Numbered from the stretch's first letter, positions 38,719-48,130 are shown. The stretch is DNA of 64,000 bases from Lederbergia lenta NBRC 16444 (GCF_001591545.1 NZ_BCVC01000003.1:248001-312000), one strand, 5' to 3'. A program made the numbers and translations. The notes: generated from the sequence alone by a model not told the origin.

Positions 38719-39126
38719 TCCCTTCGTTCAGGGGAGTTTACCCCATTATATAAAATAATCATTGATTACATTTTATCTTTTGTTACAGAAAAAATATGAA
38801 ATGAAAAATTGCTAGTTTATAAACTTTCCTAATATTTCTTTCGTTTCTTTACATCTCTATCCATTCCATCTTATACTCTTTTTAAATAAATTGCACTGAC
38901 AATGCTTTTAATATGACTATCCTTAAATTATATGCTTCATACCTTAATGTCCTTCCATTCATAACACATCTTTTTAAACATTCTCCTCACCAATTATTTA
39001 TTTACTCAATAAAAAATCCTTAATTTTACCGATAGGCAAAATTAAGGATTAAAAATTTAAGACTCTATACAGATTTTAGTTTCATACCTGGAGTCATTTT
39101 TATTCACTATTATACGTTTATATTAC
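38719..39126. other. AT-rich gene-free stretch
   Basis: About 400 bases of AT-rich sequence between the flavin reductase and KGG genes. The only clear structure is the terminator at 39015-39050. Confidence 0.5.
39015..39050 (-). terminator. Terminator of the KGG stress protein gene
   Basis: AATCCTTAATTTT (39015-39027) pairs perfectly with AAAATTAAGGATT (39038-39050); on the minus strand it ends in TTTTTTATT. Confidence 0.8.
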
Positions 39127-39351
39127 TCACTTTTCGTTGCTATTATTACCCCGCTGTTTAGCGCGAGCTTCTCCACCTTTTTGGCCAATCTCTTCGTAAA
39201 AATCTCTGTCATGATTTTTAGATGTAGCTTCCCCACCCTTTTGGCCGATTTCCTCATAAAATTCTCTGTCGTGATTTTTCGCTGTAGCTTCTCCGCCTTT
39301 GCATCCTGCTTCTTCCACCGTCATTTTTTTATTATTGTTTTTGTCTGCCAT
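39127..39351 (-). CDS. KGG-repeat general stress protein (GsiB-like)
   Basis: 74 residues from ATG 39349-39351, with GAGGAGGAA 8 bases upstream. It has three KGG repeats (GCKGGEATAKNHDREFYEEI, GQKGGEATSKNHDRDFYEEI, GQKGGEARAK), a hydrophilic, glycine-rich sequence like GsiB, a hydrophilin of the B. subtilis SigB regulon. A weak SigB-like promoter (AGGTTTAT, 15 bases, GGAAGA) may lie in 39400-39435, but I would not rely on it. Confidence 0.85.
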   Translation of the reverse strand: MADKNNNKKMTVEEAGCKGGEATAKNHDREFYEEIGQKGGEATSKNHDRDFYEEIGQKGGEARAKQRGNNSNEK

Positions 39352-39552
39352 TGAAAATTCCTCCTCTATCGGTTTTATTATCTTTGGCTTGTACACTCTT
39401 ACTCTTCCTGTAATTTCTACCTTATAAACCTTATTTACAGAAAAACACCCTTATTTAATGTGACTGTAATTAATATGTAATTATAAAAAAGAAGCTGATT
39501 CGCAAGCAGCTATTCGCTGACTTTTGAAACAACCTCTTGATTTGATCCTATT

Positions 39553-40884
39553 TTAAGCTTCCAATTCAATTGGAGCAGGCTCTTCTTTCCTAGCTTCGAT
39601 AATTTGGATTTGGTGTCCTTCTACTTCTTTCACAGTAAATATAAAACCATCAGAGTGAATGCTTTCTCCCTCTGCAATATCAAAATTCTGTGATAAAATC
39701 CAGCCACCAAGCGTGTCAACTTCTTCATCAGATAATTCAGTGCCAATCAGATCATTTACTTCATGTATAAGCACTTTTCCACTGAAAGAATAATGATCTT
39801 CATCCACTTTTGTCACATCAGCAACTTCATCCGTATCAAATTCATCTCGGATCTCTCCGACAATTTCCTCAATGATATCTTCTACAGTAACAAGTCCTGA
39901 TGTACCACCATACTCATCTAGTAATACTGCCATATGAGTATGCTCTTTTTGCATTTTCAATAATAGATCATGGATTGGAATCGTATCAATGACAAGAATT
40001 ACCGGTTTTAAAAAGCCAGTGACTTTCATATCGGATTCCGGCTCAGCATCCTTGATTTGTGCCATTAAAATATCTTTGATGTTAATGATTCCAATAATAT
40101 TGTCTTTGTCACCTTCATAAACAGGATAGCGAGTAAATTTTTCCTTTTTAATTACAAGCATCCAATCTTCAATATCCTCTTCAGTAGAAAGAGAAATCAT
40201 TTTCGTTCTCGGCACCATGATTTCTTTAGCGATCCGATCATCAAACTTAAAGATGTTATTTACATATGTCAATTCGGCCTGATTGATTTCACCGCTTTTA
40301 TAGCTATCAGACATGATAATGCGAAGCTCCTCTTCCGAGTGGGATACCTCGTGTTCTGATACAGAGTTAAGCCCAAACATTCTTACCAGTAACCGGGCAG
40401 ATCCATTCAATGCCCAGATAAAGGGGAACAAGATTCTATAAAACCAAACAATCGGTTTTGCGAAAGTGAGAGTAACGGCCTCGGCTTTTTGAATTGCTAC
40501 AGTTTTAGGCGCCAATTCCCCTACTACAACGTGTAAAAATGTAATGATCAAAAATGCAATAGCAATCGAAACAATATGTGACAGAGACGCATCAATTCCA
40601 AGTCTGTCAAGCAAAGGATCAATTAGACTTTTTATGGCAGGCTCTCCAAGCCAACCAATTCCAAGTGCTGTAACTGTAATCCCTAGCTGACAAGCCGATA
40701 AGTATTCATCCATGTGCGTTACTACATGCTTAGCTGCTTTTGCCCCGGGCTTTCCTTCTTCCACAAGCTGATCAATCCGCGAGCTTCTAATCTTGACGAT
40801 AGCAAATTCCGTCGCAACGAAAAATGCGGTTAAAGCAATCAATACTGCAATACAGAGTAAACTGACTATGTCCAAATGGTTCAC
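39553..40884 (-). CDS. CNNM/HlyC-CorC family membrane protein with CBS domains
   Basis: 443 residues: DUF21 transmembrane domain (about 1-200, three to four helices), paired CBS domains (about 215-340, PRTKMISLSTEEDIEDWMLVIKKEKFTRYPVYEG) and a CorC/HlyC C-terminal domain (about 355-435). The family handles Mg2+ or other divalent ions in Bacillus (YhdP, YugS relatives). The reading frame opens at GTG 40882-40884, but a TTG nine bases in has AAAGGTGA at better spacing; that site is buried in a perfect hairpin with the start region. Confidence 0.87.
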   Translation of the reverse strand: MNHLDIVSLLCIAVLIALTAFFVATEFAIVKIRSSRIDQLVEEGKPGAKAAKHVVTHMDEYLSACQLGITVTALGIGWLGEPAIKSLIDPLLDRLGIDASLSHIVSIAIAFLIITFLHVVVGELAPKTVAIQKAEAVTLTFAKPIVWFYRILFPFIWALNGSARLLVRMFGLNSVSEHEVSHSEEELRIIMSDSYKSGEINQAELTYVNNIFKFDDRIAKEIMVPRTKMISLSTEEDIEDWMLVIKKEKFTRYPVYEGDKDNIIGIINIKDILMAQIKDAEPESDMKVTGFLKPVILVIDTIPIHDLLLKMQKEHTHMAVLLDEYGGTSGLVTVEDIIEEIVGEIRDEFDTDEVADVTKVDEDHYSFSGKVLIHEVNDLIGTELSDEEVDTLGGWILSQNFDIAEGESIHSDGFIFTVKEVEGHQIQIIEARKEEPAPIELEA

Positions 40885-40910
40885 CTTTCAATGAAAGGTG
40901 TACACCTCCT
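40882..40910 (-). promoter_or_regulatory. Hairpin over the translation start of the CorC-type gene
   Basis: CACCTTTCA (40882-40890) and TGAAAGGTG (40892-40900) are perfect complements with almost no loop. On the mRNA the hairpin contains the GTG start and the AAAGGTGA site, and sits just after a free AGGAGG (40905-40910). The rest of 40911-41260 has no gene. Confidence 0.5.
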
Positions 40911-41260
40911 GTGATTTAAATTAGTCCATTGCGCATATCCGGCGATAGACTTTTATAAAATATATTATACTATATGATTTCTCATCTTCATAATACTAAA
41001 AACTTTTTTTTTCGTTTTTAAAAATCAACATCGTTAGAGATACCTAGAATGAAAGTTTTTGTTTTTTAAAATACGTTAACTTCCAAGCATTGCTCAACGT
41101 ATTCCATTATATATTTTCATGAAATATGTAGTCGTAAGTGCATGTAATACGTCTATACATATATTGGTTTTTTCATAAAGAGGGGCTGTTTATCCTCTTT
41201 TCTTTTCTTCCAGATAAATGTAGAATAGAAACTTATAGTGAAAGTGAGGAATTAGTAATT

Positions 41261-42124
41261 ATGAATATTTGGGACTTAATTGTTGCTTTAATACTAGGAG
41301 TAGTAGAAGGGTTAACTGAATTTGCTCCTGTTTCTTCTACAGGGCATATGATTATCGTCGATGATATGTTATTAAAATCAAAAGACATTTTAGGTTCACA
41401 GGAAGTTGCTAATACTTTTAAAGTTGTAATCCAACTCGGCTCCATTATGGCGGTTGTTATTGTTTTCTGGTCACGTTTATGGAGCTTAGTCGGGGTAAAT
41501 ATTGGTAACTCCCCAAAAACAGAATCACCTGATTCTAGATTAAAATTGACACATGTCATTATTGGGCTCATTCCTGCTGCTATTTTTGGTTTTGCATTTG
41601 AAGATTTTATCGATAAATACTTATTTAGAGTGGAAACTGTCCTTGTTGGTTTAGTTGCTGGTGCACTACTAATGATTTTAGCCGATTGGAAAACGAAGCG
41701 TGCCGAAAAGGAAAATTATCATTATGAAGGAAATTCCTTGGACGAAGTATCTTATAAGCAAGCATTTTTAATTGGTCTATTTCAATGTATCGCTTTATGG
41801 CCAGGATTTTCCCGTTCAGGCGCAACAATTTCAGGAGGCGTATTGATGGGCCTTAAATATCGTGCTGCAGCTGACTTCACTTTCATTATGGCTGTGCCAA
41901 TCATGTTTGGTGCAAGTGCTGTATCACTATTGAAGAAAATGGATGTTTTAACAGTTGATGTTATTCCATTCTTCGCAATTGGTTTCATCAGTGCATTTTT
42001 ATTTTCATGGTTATCTATTCGCTTTTTCTTAGCGTTGATTAGCCGGATTAAATTATTACCTTTCGCAATCTATCGAATTGTACTTGCTATTATATTAGGT
42101 ATTGTTTATATCTCGGTCATGTGA
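41261..42124 (+). CDS. uppP: Undecaprenyl-diphosphatase
   Basis: Recycles the cell-wall lipid carrier by dephosphorylating undecaprenyl pyrophosphate. ATG 41261 (MNIWDLIVALILGVVEGLTEFAPVSSTGHM) is chosen over an upstream frame because family proteins begin here; GAGGA lies 11 bases before. 287 residues, about eight helices. Both active-site motifs are intact: GxVEGLTEFxPVSSTGH near 13-31 and PGFSRSGATISGG near 180-192. Also known as BacA, linked to bacitracin tolerance. Single gene with a terminator. Confidence 0.94.
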   Translation: MNIWDLIVALILGVVEGLTEFAPVSSTGHMIIVDDMLLKSKDILGSQEVANTFKVVIQLGSIMAVVIVFWSRLWSLVGVNIGNSPKTESPDSRLKLTHVIIGLIPAAIFGFAFEDFIDKYLFRVETVLVGLVAGALLMILADWKTKRAEKENYHYEGNSLDEVSYKQAFLIGLFQCIALWPGFSRSGATISGGVLMGLKYRAAADFTFIMAVPIMFGASAVSLLKKMDVLTVDVIPFFAIGFISAFLFSWLSIRFFLALISRIKLLPFAIYRIVLAIILGIVYISVM

Positions 42125-42134
42125 TCGTATGAAG

Positions 42135-42164
42135 AGTTCTCCTTTTTAGGGGGACTTTTTTTTT
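42135..42164 (+). terminator. Terminator of uppP
   Basis: AGTTCTCC (42135-42142) pairs with GGGGGACT (42149-42156) using two G-U pairs, followed by nine or more Ts. Confidence 0.8.
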
Positions 42165-42227
42165 TGTAAAATGCTTTCAGAAAATGGTACGATCACATTA
42201 ATAAATTCCGTAAGGTCGGTGAAAACA

Positions 42228-42923
42228 ATGAAAAAAGTTACCTTTTCTCCTCTCGGTGATCATGCAATTATCATTGATTTTGGTGACGGTACCAGTTTGG
42301 AGAAAAATCATTTCATACATAAATACCGGCAAATGATTGAATCATCTCCTTTCCCTGGATTTATTGAAGCTATACCAGCATATACCACTTTGACTATTTT
42401 TTATAATCCAACTGTTGTTGGAACTGATTTTCCATATAAAACAGTTAAAAAACGGTTGCAGCGCTTTTCTTTCCCTGCAAACACATCTACCAATTATATA
42501 AAAAAGGTAGAGATACCTGTTTGTTATGAAGAGCCCTTTGCTCTCGATCTTAAAATTGTATCTAACCATACTCAGATGCCAGTTGAAGAAGTAATTAAAC
42601 TGCATTGTGATAATATATACCATGTACATTTCCTAGGGTTTTCACCAGGCTTCCCTTTCCTTGGTGGTATGAAAAAGAAGCTCGCAATACCTCGTAAAAG
42701 TTCACCACGTTTAAAAGTGCCCCGTGGTTCAGTAGGGATTGCGGGGGATCAGACTGGTGTTTATCCACTTGCATCTCCGGGCGGATGGCAAATTATTGGG
42801 AGAACACCTTTAAAACTTTTTGATGTAGATTCCGCACCTATCACTTTAATTTCTCCGGGTGATCAAGTTCAATTTATACCGATTAGTACAGAGGAATTTT
42901 TATCTTTGGAGGAAGAGCTATGA
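42228..42923 (+). CDS. pxpB: 5-oxoprolinase subunit B (KipI family)
   Basis: Part of the ATP-dependent PxpABC enzyme that opens 5-oxoproline to glutamate. ATG 42228 gives 231 residues and the usual start MKKVTFSPLGDHAIIIDFG. Motifs VHFLGFSPGFPFLGG and PRKSSPRLKVPRGSVGIAGDQTGVYPLASPGGWQIIGRTP are typical. It overlaps pxpC by 4 bases (ATGA). The KipI name comes from a sporulation kinase inhibitor described for the B. subtilis protein. Confidence 0.92.
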   Translation: MKKVTFSPLGDHAIIIDFGDGTSLEKNHFIHKYRQMIESSPFPGFIEAIPAYTTLTIFYNPTVVGTDFPYKTVKKRLQRFSFPANTSTNYIKKVEIPVCYEEPFALDLKIVSNHTQMPVEEVIKLHCDNIYHVHFLGFSPGFPFLGGMKKKLAIPRKSSPRLKVPRGSVGIAGDQTGVYPLASPGGWQIIGRTPLKLFDVDSAPITLISPGDQVQFIPISTEEFLSLEEEL

Positions 42924-43888
42924 CAATCCAAATATTGAAAAAGGGGTTTATCACTTCAGTACAAGACCTTGGTCGAAATGGCTGGCAAGCATTCGGCATT
43001 ACTGTTGGCGGCGCAATGGATCGGACCGCAGCTAAACTTGCGAATATTGTGCTTGGAAATGATGAAAATGAAGCTGTATTAGAAATGACACTCGTTGGTC
43101 CTTCGCTAAAATTTACAGAAGATGCTGTCATTTCTGTCTTTGGAGCTGATATGTCTCCTACAATTCATCGACATTCCGTCCCACACGGAAAACCTATTCA
43201 GATTAAAAAGGATGAGATATTAACATTTGGCGCTGCCAAAAAGGGAATGAGATGTTATTTAGCTGTAAAAGATGGCTTTGCTATACCTGAAGTACTAAAT
43301 AGCAAAAGTACTGATTTTGGTGCCAAACTTGGTGGTCTACAAGGAGGGATGTTGGAAATTGAAGATAAGTTGCCAATTAAGAAATCATTCATTTCAGCTA
43401 CTTCCTGGGGATTAACTTATAAACTTGAAAATTATATAAACAATTCCCGGGCAATCCGTTATACACGGGGTCGCCAATACGATTTATTCGAACCTAGATC
43501 CAAACAAACTTTCAACGATTCTATTTTTACTATTAGTTCTGCTTCAAATAGAATGGGCTACCGCCTAAACGGACCTTCAATCCAATTGCTTAAAAAGAGA
43601 GAGCTAACAACAGAAGGAACGACATTCGGATCGATTCAAATACCACCAGATGGCCAGCCAATTATATTAATGGCAGACCGCCAACCGACTGGTGGCTATC
43701 CAAAAATCGGTGAAGTAATCAGCTGCGACCTCCCTCGGCTAAGTCAAATGCGCCCAGGTGAGAAAGTATGTTTTGAAGAAATATCATTAAAAGAAGCACA
43801 ATTACTATTGCTTGAAGAACACCGACAAATAAAAGCATTACAGGTGGCCTGCAAGTTAAAATGGAGGGAACTTGATGTGTACAATTGA
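42920..43888 (+). CDS. pxpC: 5-oxoprolinase subunit C (KipA family)
   Basis: 322 residues of the biotin-dependent carboxyltransferase-like PxpC family: [36 protein letters not shown] at the start, [26 protein letters not shown] and the closing [37 protein letters not shown]. Overlaps pxpB by 4 bases and pxpA by 14, with GGAGG inside its end. Forms the PxpBC heteromer. Confidence 0.92.
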   Translation: MTIQILKKGFITSVQDLGRNGWQAFGITVGGAMDRTAAKLANIVLGNDENEAVLEMTLVGPSLKFTEDAVISVFGADMSPTIHRHSVPHGKPIQIKKDEILTFGAAKKGMRCYLAVKDGFAIPEVLNSKSTDFGAKLGGLQGGMLEIEDKLPIKKSFISATSWGLTYKLENYINNSRAIRYTRGRQYDLFEPRSKQTFNDSIFTISSASNRMGYRLNGPSIQLLKKRELTTEGTTFGSIQIPPDGQPIILMADRQPTGGYPKIGEVISCDLPRLSQMRPGEKVCFEEISLKEAQLLLLEEHRQIKALQVACKLKWRELDVYN

Positions 43889-44630
43889 TTTAAATTGCGA
43901 TATGGGAGAAAGCTTTGGGCAATATACACTTGGTCAAGATGAAGAAATGCTTCGCTATATTTCTTCCGCCAATATTGCATGTGGTTTTCATGCAGGTGAT
44001 CCTTCTATAATGAATAAAACAGTTCAACTTGCGCTTAAATATAATGTAAGTATCGGTGCCCACCCCGGTTTGCCTGATCTCCAAGGATTTGGAAGAAGAA
44101 TAATGTCTATTACACCAAAAGAAGCATATGAACTTATTTTATATCAAACGGGTGCTTTACATGCATTTGTAGTTGCAAATGGGGGACAACTTCATCATCT
44201 CAAACCTCATGGCGCATTATATAATATGGCTGCTGTCGATAACCTGCTCGCTGAAGCAATTGTAGAAGCTGCGTATCACCTAAATCCTGAAATTATTTTG
44301 TACGGACTTTCAGGAAGTGAACTGATTCAAGCTGGAAATAAGATTGGATTGAGAACGGCGAGTGAAGTATTTATTGATCGAACATATCAAAGTGATGGTA
44401 CACTCACTTCAAGATTGCAATCCAATGCTGTCATTAAAGATGTGAATAAAGCCATTTCCCAAGCACTAAGAATGGTAAAAGCTCAGCAAGTTACTTCTAC
44501 TAATGGTACCAATATTGCCGTTAAGGCCGATACGATTTGCATCCATGGTGATACGGCCAATGCCCTTGATTATGTAAAAAAGATTCATGAAGCATTTACT
44601 ACAGAAAAGATAATGATCCAAGCAATCTAA
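43875..44630 (+). CDS. pxpA: 5-oxoprolinase subunit A (LamB/YcsF family)
   Basis: 251 residues from ATG 43875, 6 bases after GGAGGG (a TTG just before is too close). [12 protein letters not shown] at the start, [55 protein letters not shown] and [10 protein letters not shown] are all typical. Together with pxpB and pxpC it makes a complete enzyme in order B-C-A. A strong terminator follows. Confidence 0.94.
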   Translation: MCTIDLNCDMGESFGQYTLGQDEEMLRYISSANIACGFHAGDPSIMNKTVQLALKYNVSIGAHPGLPDLQGFGRRIMSITPKEAYELILYQTGALHAFVVANGGQLHHLKPHGALYNMAAVDNLLAEAIVEAAYHLNPEIILYGLSGSELIQAGNKIGLRTASEVFIDRTYQSDGTLTSRLQSNAVIKDVNKAISQALRMVKAQQVTSTNGTNIAVKADTICIHGDTANALDYVKKIHEAFTTEKIMIQAI

Positions 44631-44689
44631 AAAATTTTCCTATCATGAAGGAAGACACTTTAAAAGGTGCTAAATAGAAGTATATAGAG

Positions 44690-44736
44690 GGCTGCTCCAA
44701 ATTCTAAAAAAGGTGAATTTGGAGTAGCCTTTATTT
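44690..44736 (+). terminator. Terminator of pxpBCA
   Basis: A 15-bp stem, GGCTGCTCCAAATTC (44690-44704) with GAATTTGGAGTAGCC (44715-44729), then TTTATTT. Confidence 0.85.
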
Positions 44737-44883
44737 GTTAGGGGTTTGTCTATTCCCCTTTTACTTTTAGATTGTAATTCCTTTATTCGGATGGCTTTTT
44801 CATTAACCTTATCATCAAGGGGTACCTTTTTAGTCTTGTAAATATTCCCCCTGCATACATTAGTTATATGACTAGAATCAGGG

Positions 44884-46302
44884 GTGGTTATCATTATCAT
44901 TTATACTGTTAATAAAGGTGATACCTTATGGAATATTGCTAGACGTTATGATAGCAGCGCTGCGCAAATTGCAACAGCCAATGAATTACCAAATCCAGAC
45001 AGCCTATTAATTGGCCAATCACTTGTAATCCCTATAGCAGCACATCAGCACACCGTTCGCCAAGGGGAAACAATCTGGCAAATTGCTCAGAGGTATGGTG
45101 TATCTGTACAATCTATCATCCAGGTAAATCAGGTGACCAATCCTTCTATGATCAATGTCGGTACAGTTTTGATCATTCCACCAAGATTCCATACAGTCCA
45201 AGTTGGAGAAAATTTAGGGCAAATTGCTCAATATTATGGCACCACAGTAGAGCAAATATTGAAAGTGAACAAAATCCAAGATCCTAGTCTGATCCATATC
45301 GGAGATGTTTTAACTATTCCATTTCCCAAAAGGCTCGTTGATGTCAATGCATATGTAATGAACATGGGGGAAACAGGAGCAAAGGAAGTGAGAGAAGTAG
45401 GTCCACTGCTCACCTATCTTTCTCCTTTTGTCTATACGATGAAAGAAGATGGTGGACTCGGGTCTATTAAAGATAGAGAAGTGATTCAAGCCGCTCGCGA
45501 AAACCAAGTAATTCCAATCATGTGCCTTACAAATTTTTCCGCAACAGAGGCTGGGACCACACTCGCACATACCATTCTTAACAACACTGACATCCAAGAT
45601 AAATTATTAACTAATATTATTAATACAATGAAAGAAAAAGGTTATCGTGGATTAAATATTGATTTTGAAAATGTGCGTCAAACAGACCGAGAAGCGTACA
45701 ATAATTTTTTACAACGTACGGTCAATCAGCTTCACCCTCTTGGCTATTTTGTTTCAACTGCCGTTGCGCCGAAAACGAGTTCAACACAAACAGGCCTCTT
45801 ATATGAGGCAATTGACTATGCTGCACACGGAAGAATTGTTGACTTCGTTATTTTAATGACATACGAATGGGGTTACCGTTTAGGACCACCGCAAGCCATT
45901 TCTCCACTGAATCAAATGAAGCGTGTGCTTGACTATGCTGTCACTGTCATCCCTCGGAGTAAAATATTCATGGGCTTCCAAATATATGCCCGTGATTGGC
46001 TGCTCCCTCATGTTAAAGGCATGGAAGCTGAAACATTTGATATGCAGGAAGCCATTAGGCGAGCAGTCAAATACGGTGCCACCATTCAATATAATATACC
46101 TGCTGCATCCCCTTTCTATCGATACACAGATGAACAAGGTCGCCAGCATGAAGTTTGGTTCGAAGATGCCCGGAGTGCCCAGTCCAAATTCAATCTAGTG
46201 AAAGATTATGGTTTAGCCGGAATTAGTTATTGGGTACTCGGCTATCCTTTCCCACAAAATTGGTTATTACTGGAGGATAATTTTATTGTTAGAAAGGGAT
46301 AA
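44884..46302 (+). CDS. LysM-GH18 spore cortex-lytic enzyme (SleL/YaaH type)
   Basis: 472 residues: three LysM domains (about 6-51, 55-99 and 102-145; YTVNKGDTLWNIARRY, HTVRQGETIWQIAQRY, HTVQVGENLGQIAQYY) and a glycoside hydrolase 18 barrel (about 150-470). Catalytic motif GLNIDFENV near 257-265 has the glutamate; LMTYEWGY and ISYWVLGYPF also fit. SleL/YaaH is an N-acetylglucosaminidase acting on spore cortex; the usual form has two LysM units. The start is unclear: GTG 44884 overlaps the AGGGGTGG site, and no ATG lies near. A CATACATTA element resembling a SigK -10 lies upstream near 44856. Confidence 0.87.
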   Translation: MVIIIIYTVNKGDTLWNIARRYDSSAAQIATANELPNPDSLLIGQSLVIPIAAHQHTVRQGETIWQIAQRYGVSVQSIIQVNQVTNPSMINVGTVLIIPPRFHTVQVGENLGQIAQYYGTTVEQILKVNKIQDPSLIHIGDVLTIPFPKRLVDVNAYVMNMGETGAKEVREVGPLLTYLSPFVYTMKEDGGLGSIKDREVIQAARENQVIPIMCLTNFSATEAGTTLAHTILNNTDIQDKLLTNIINTMKEKGYRGLNIDFENVRQTDREAYNNFLQRTVNQLHPLGYFVSTAVAPKTSSTQTGLLYEAIDYAAHGRIVDFVILMTYEWGYRLGPPQAISPLNQMKRVLDYAVTVIPRSKIFMGFQIYARDWLLPHVKGMEAETFDMQEAIRRAVKYGATIQYNIPAASPFYRYTDEQGRQHEVWFEDARSAQSKFNLVKDYGLAGISYWVLGYPFPQNWLLLEDNFIVRKG

Positions 46303-46311
46303 TATTTATTC

Positions 46312-46340
46312 AAGTCGAACAATACTTGTTCGACTTTTTA
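46312..46340 (+). terminator. Terminator of the LysM-GH18 gene
   Basis: AAGTCGAACAA and TTGTTCGACTT form a perfect 11-bp stem with a 3-base loop, followed by TTTA. Confidence 0.8.
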
Positions 46341-46376
46341 TGTACCATTCACTTACTTATTGTAAGTTAATAATAT

Positions 46377-46405
46377 TTGACAACCATCAACTAAAGTTGT
46401 ACAAT
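46377..46405 (+). promoter_or_regulatory. SigA promoter of mhqO-mhqD
   Basis: TTGACA (46377-46382), 17-base spacer, TACAAT (46400-46405). Confidence 0.8.
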
Positions 46406-46423
46406 TATCTCGAAATCAAGATA
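46406..46423. promoter_or_regulatory. MhqR operator
   Basis: TATCTCGAAATCAAGATA, immediately after the -10, matches the MhqR inverted repeat of B. subtilis (TATCTCGAA-TCGAGATA as I recall it) except for one changed base in the right arm and the spacing at the centre. MhqR represses genes for quinone and catechol detoxification. The mhqR gene itself is not in the window. Confidence 0.75.
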
Positions 46424-46471
46424 TAATTTTTCTTATAAAGGGAATAACCAACCATAAGGAGGTTATATGAT

Positions 46472-47440
46472 ATGGAGCTAAAAGGAATTCACCACGTATC
46501 CGCAATGACAGCTAATGCTACAATAAATTTAGACTTTTATACGAATATAATGGGAATGCGCCTAGTAAAAAAAACGGTCAATCAGGATGATACATCCGTT
46601 TACCACCTTTTTTATGGAGACGAAAAGGGAAATCCCGGAACGGAATTAACATTTTTCGAAATTCCAATGGCTGCTAGAAATCACGAAGGTGTTAGTAGTA
46701 TCTCTGCTCTCTCTCTTCGAGTGGCAAATGATGAAGCGCTCACTTTTTGGAAAAAGCGTTTTGAAGAAATTGGCGTAAAGCATGAGGAAATTACTGAACG
46801 TGCAAATCGGGCAACATTGGCTTTTACTGATCCGGAAGGTCAACGACTAATCCTAGTTTCTGATGAAAGTAATAACGGTGTAGCTAGTGGCACTCCATGG
46901 GAAAAGAGCCCAATCCCCCAAATCCACGGTATTACAGGATTAGGACCCGTAAAACTTACTGTGCGTGATGCCGAACCAACAGCTCATGTGTTAACTGAAC
47001 TGATGGGCTTCCGACAAAAAGGGCAATACCCTTCCCTTGTACAGGGACAACCTGACATCGCGGTATATGAGACTGGTGAAGGCGGCAGTGGAGCTGAAAT
47101 TCATCTAGAAGAACGGAGTGACCTTCCCCCTGAACGATTAGGTCGCGGCGGTGTTCATCATGTGGCCTTTCGTGTGGAAAATGAAGAGGAACTACGTAAA
47201 TGGATTAAACATATTCGTTCAGCAAAATTTCCAAATTCGGGATTTGTCGACCGCTTCTACTTTAAATCACTTTATTTTAGAGAACCGAATGGCATTCTAT
47301 TTGAACTTGCTACAGATGGTCCTGGTTTCGATACAGATGAACATATTGATCATTTAGGCGAGTCACTTGCACTTCCTCCATTTTTAGAGGAACAACGTGA
47401 ACAAATTGAAGCTCATTTACAGCCTTTAAATACTAAATAA
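46472..47440 (+). CDS. mhqO: Ring-cleaving dioxygenase (VOC superfamily)
   Basis: 322 residues with two glyoxalase/VOC halves. ELKGIHHVSAMTANATINLDFYTNIMGMRLVKKTVNQDD and RGGVHHVAFRVENEEEL carry the metal histidines; FYFKSLYFREPNGILFELATDGPGF holds the metal glutamate. This matches MhqO of the MhqR regulon, thought to open hydroquinone or catechol rings. RBS AAGGAGG at 46456. It is followed after 15 bases by mhqD and preceded by the MhqR operator, which strengthens the call. Confidence 0.9.
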   Translation: MELKGIHHVSAMTANATINLDFYTNIMGMRLVKKTVNQDDTSVYHLFYGDEKGNPGTELTFFEIPMAARNHEGVSSISALSLRVANDEALTFWKKRFEEIGVKHEEITERANRATLAFTDPEGQRLILVSDESNNGVASGTPWEKSPIPQIHGITGLGPVKLTVRDAEPTAHVLTELMGFRQKGQYPSLVQGQPDIAVYETGEGGSGAEIHLEERSDLPPERLGRGGVHHVAFRVENEEELRKWIKHIRSAKFPNSGFVDRFYFKSLYFREPNGILFELATDGPGFDTDEHIDHLGESLALPPFLEEQREQIEAHLQPLNTK

Positions 47441-47455
47441 CAGGAGGTCTTCATT

Positions 47456-48061
47456 ATGAAGCATATTTTTCAACAAGGGCAAGATCCAAATGCCCCTACC
47501 CTACTTCTTCTTCACGGAACAGGTGGAACAGAACAGGATTTATTAGGAATTGGCAAAATGATATCTACACAATCCTCTCTTTTAAGTGTGAGAGGGAATG
47601 TACTGGAGTCGGGTATGCCACGTTTTTTTCGCAGATTAGCCGAAGGTGTATTTGATGAGGAAGATTTGATTTTCCGTACGGAAGAATTAAATCAATTTTT
47701 AGATGACAGTGCACAAGAATATCAATTTGATAGAAATAATGTTATCGCAGTCGGCTATTCTAATGGCGCCAACATTGCCGGTAGTTTATTATTTCATTTT
47801 CAAGACAGTCTAAAAGGAGCAATTCTCTTTCACCCTATGGTACCGAGACGAGGAATTGATCTGCCAGATTTAAATGGAACGTCTGTCTTTATCGGTGCAG
47901 GTAAAAATGATCCGATGTGTCCACCTGAAGAGTCTGAAGAACTGAAGGTCTTATTAGAAAGTGCTGGTGCAAAAGTACAACTCCACTGGGAGCATCAAGG
48001 CCACCAGCTAACGATTGGTGAAGTAGAAAAAGCAAAAGAATGGTTTAAGTTAGGATTCTAA
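47456..48061 (+). CDS. mhqD: Alpha/beta hydrolase, MhqD-type carboxylesterase
   Basis: 201 residues of the phospholipase/carboxylesterase group. LLLHGTGGTEQDLLGIG is the oxyanion region, IAVGYSNGANIAGSLL the nucleophile elbow (Ser in GYSNG), DPMCPPEES the acid and WEHQGHQLT the histidine, so the triad is complete. GGAGG lies 9 bases before the ATG. Second gene of the MhqR-controlled operon; probable role in quinone stress. Confidence 0.9.
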   Translation: MKHIFQQGQDPNAPTLLLLHGTGGTEQDLLGIGKMISTQSSLLSVRGNVLESGMPRFFRRLAEGVFDEEDLIFRTEELNQFLDDSAQEYQFDRNNVIAVGYSNGANIAGSLLFHFQDSLKGAILFHPMVPRRGIDLPDLNGTSVFIGAGKNDPMCPPEESEELKVLLESAGAKVQLHWEHQGHQLTIGEVEKAKEWFKLGF

Positions 48062-48069
48062 TGATGAAA

Positions 48070-48096
48070 AAGCTACCAGATTGGTGGCTTTTTTTT
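48070..48096 (+). terminator. Terminator of mhqO-mhqD
   Basis: AAGCTACCA pairs with TGGTGGCTT (one G-U pair), followed by six to seven Ts. Confidence 0.8.
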
Positions 48097-48116
48097 GTTG
48101 GGTAATTTTTTAAAAC

Positions 48117-48130
48117 TTGATGCACGTCAA
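48117..48130. promoter_or_regulatory. FNR/CRP-family-like box upstream of the metal ATPase operon
   Basis: TTGATGCACGTCAA matches the TTGAT-N4-ATCAA pattern at 9 of 10 bases. A TATGAT -10 lies at 48153-48158, which would put the box centre about 41.5 bases before transcription start, the class II activation position. Inference. Confidence 0.45.

Noticed and set aside
39400-39435. SigB promoter for the KGG stress gene
   Set aside because: The -10 part (GGAAGA) is far from GGGTAT and the spacing is at the limit; not strong enough to list as a feature.
44670-44900. 76-codon open frame on the minus strand
   Set aside because: It runs through the pxpA terminator hairpin, lacks a ribosome site and matches no family I know.
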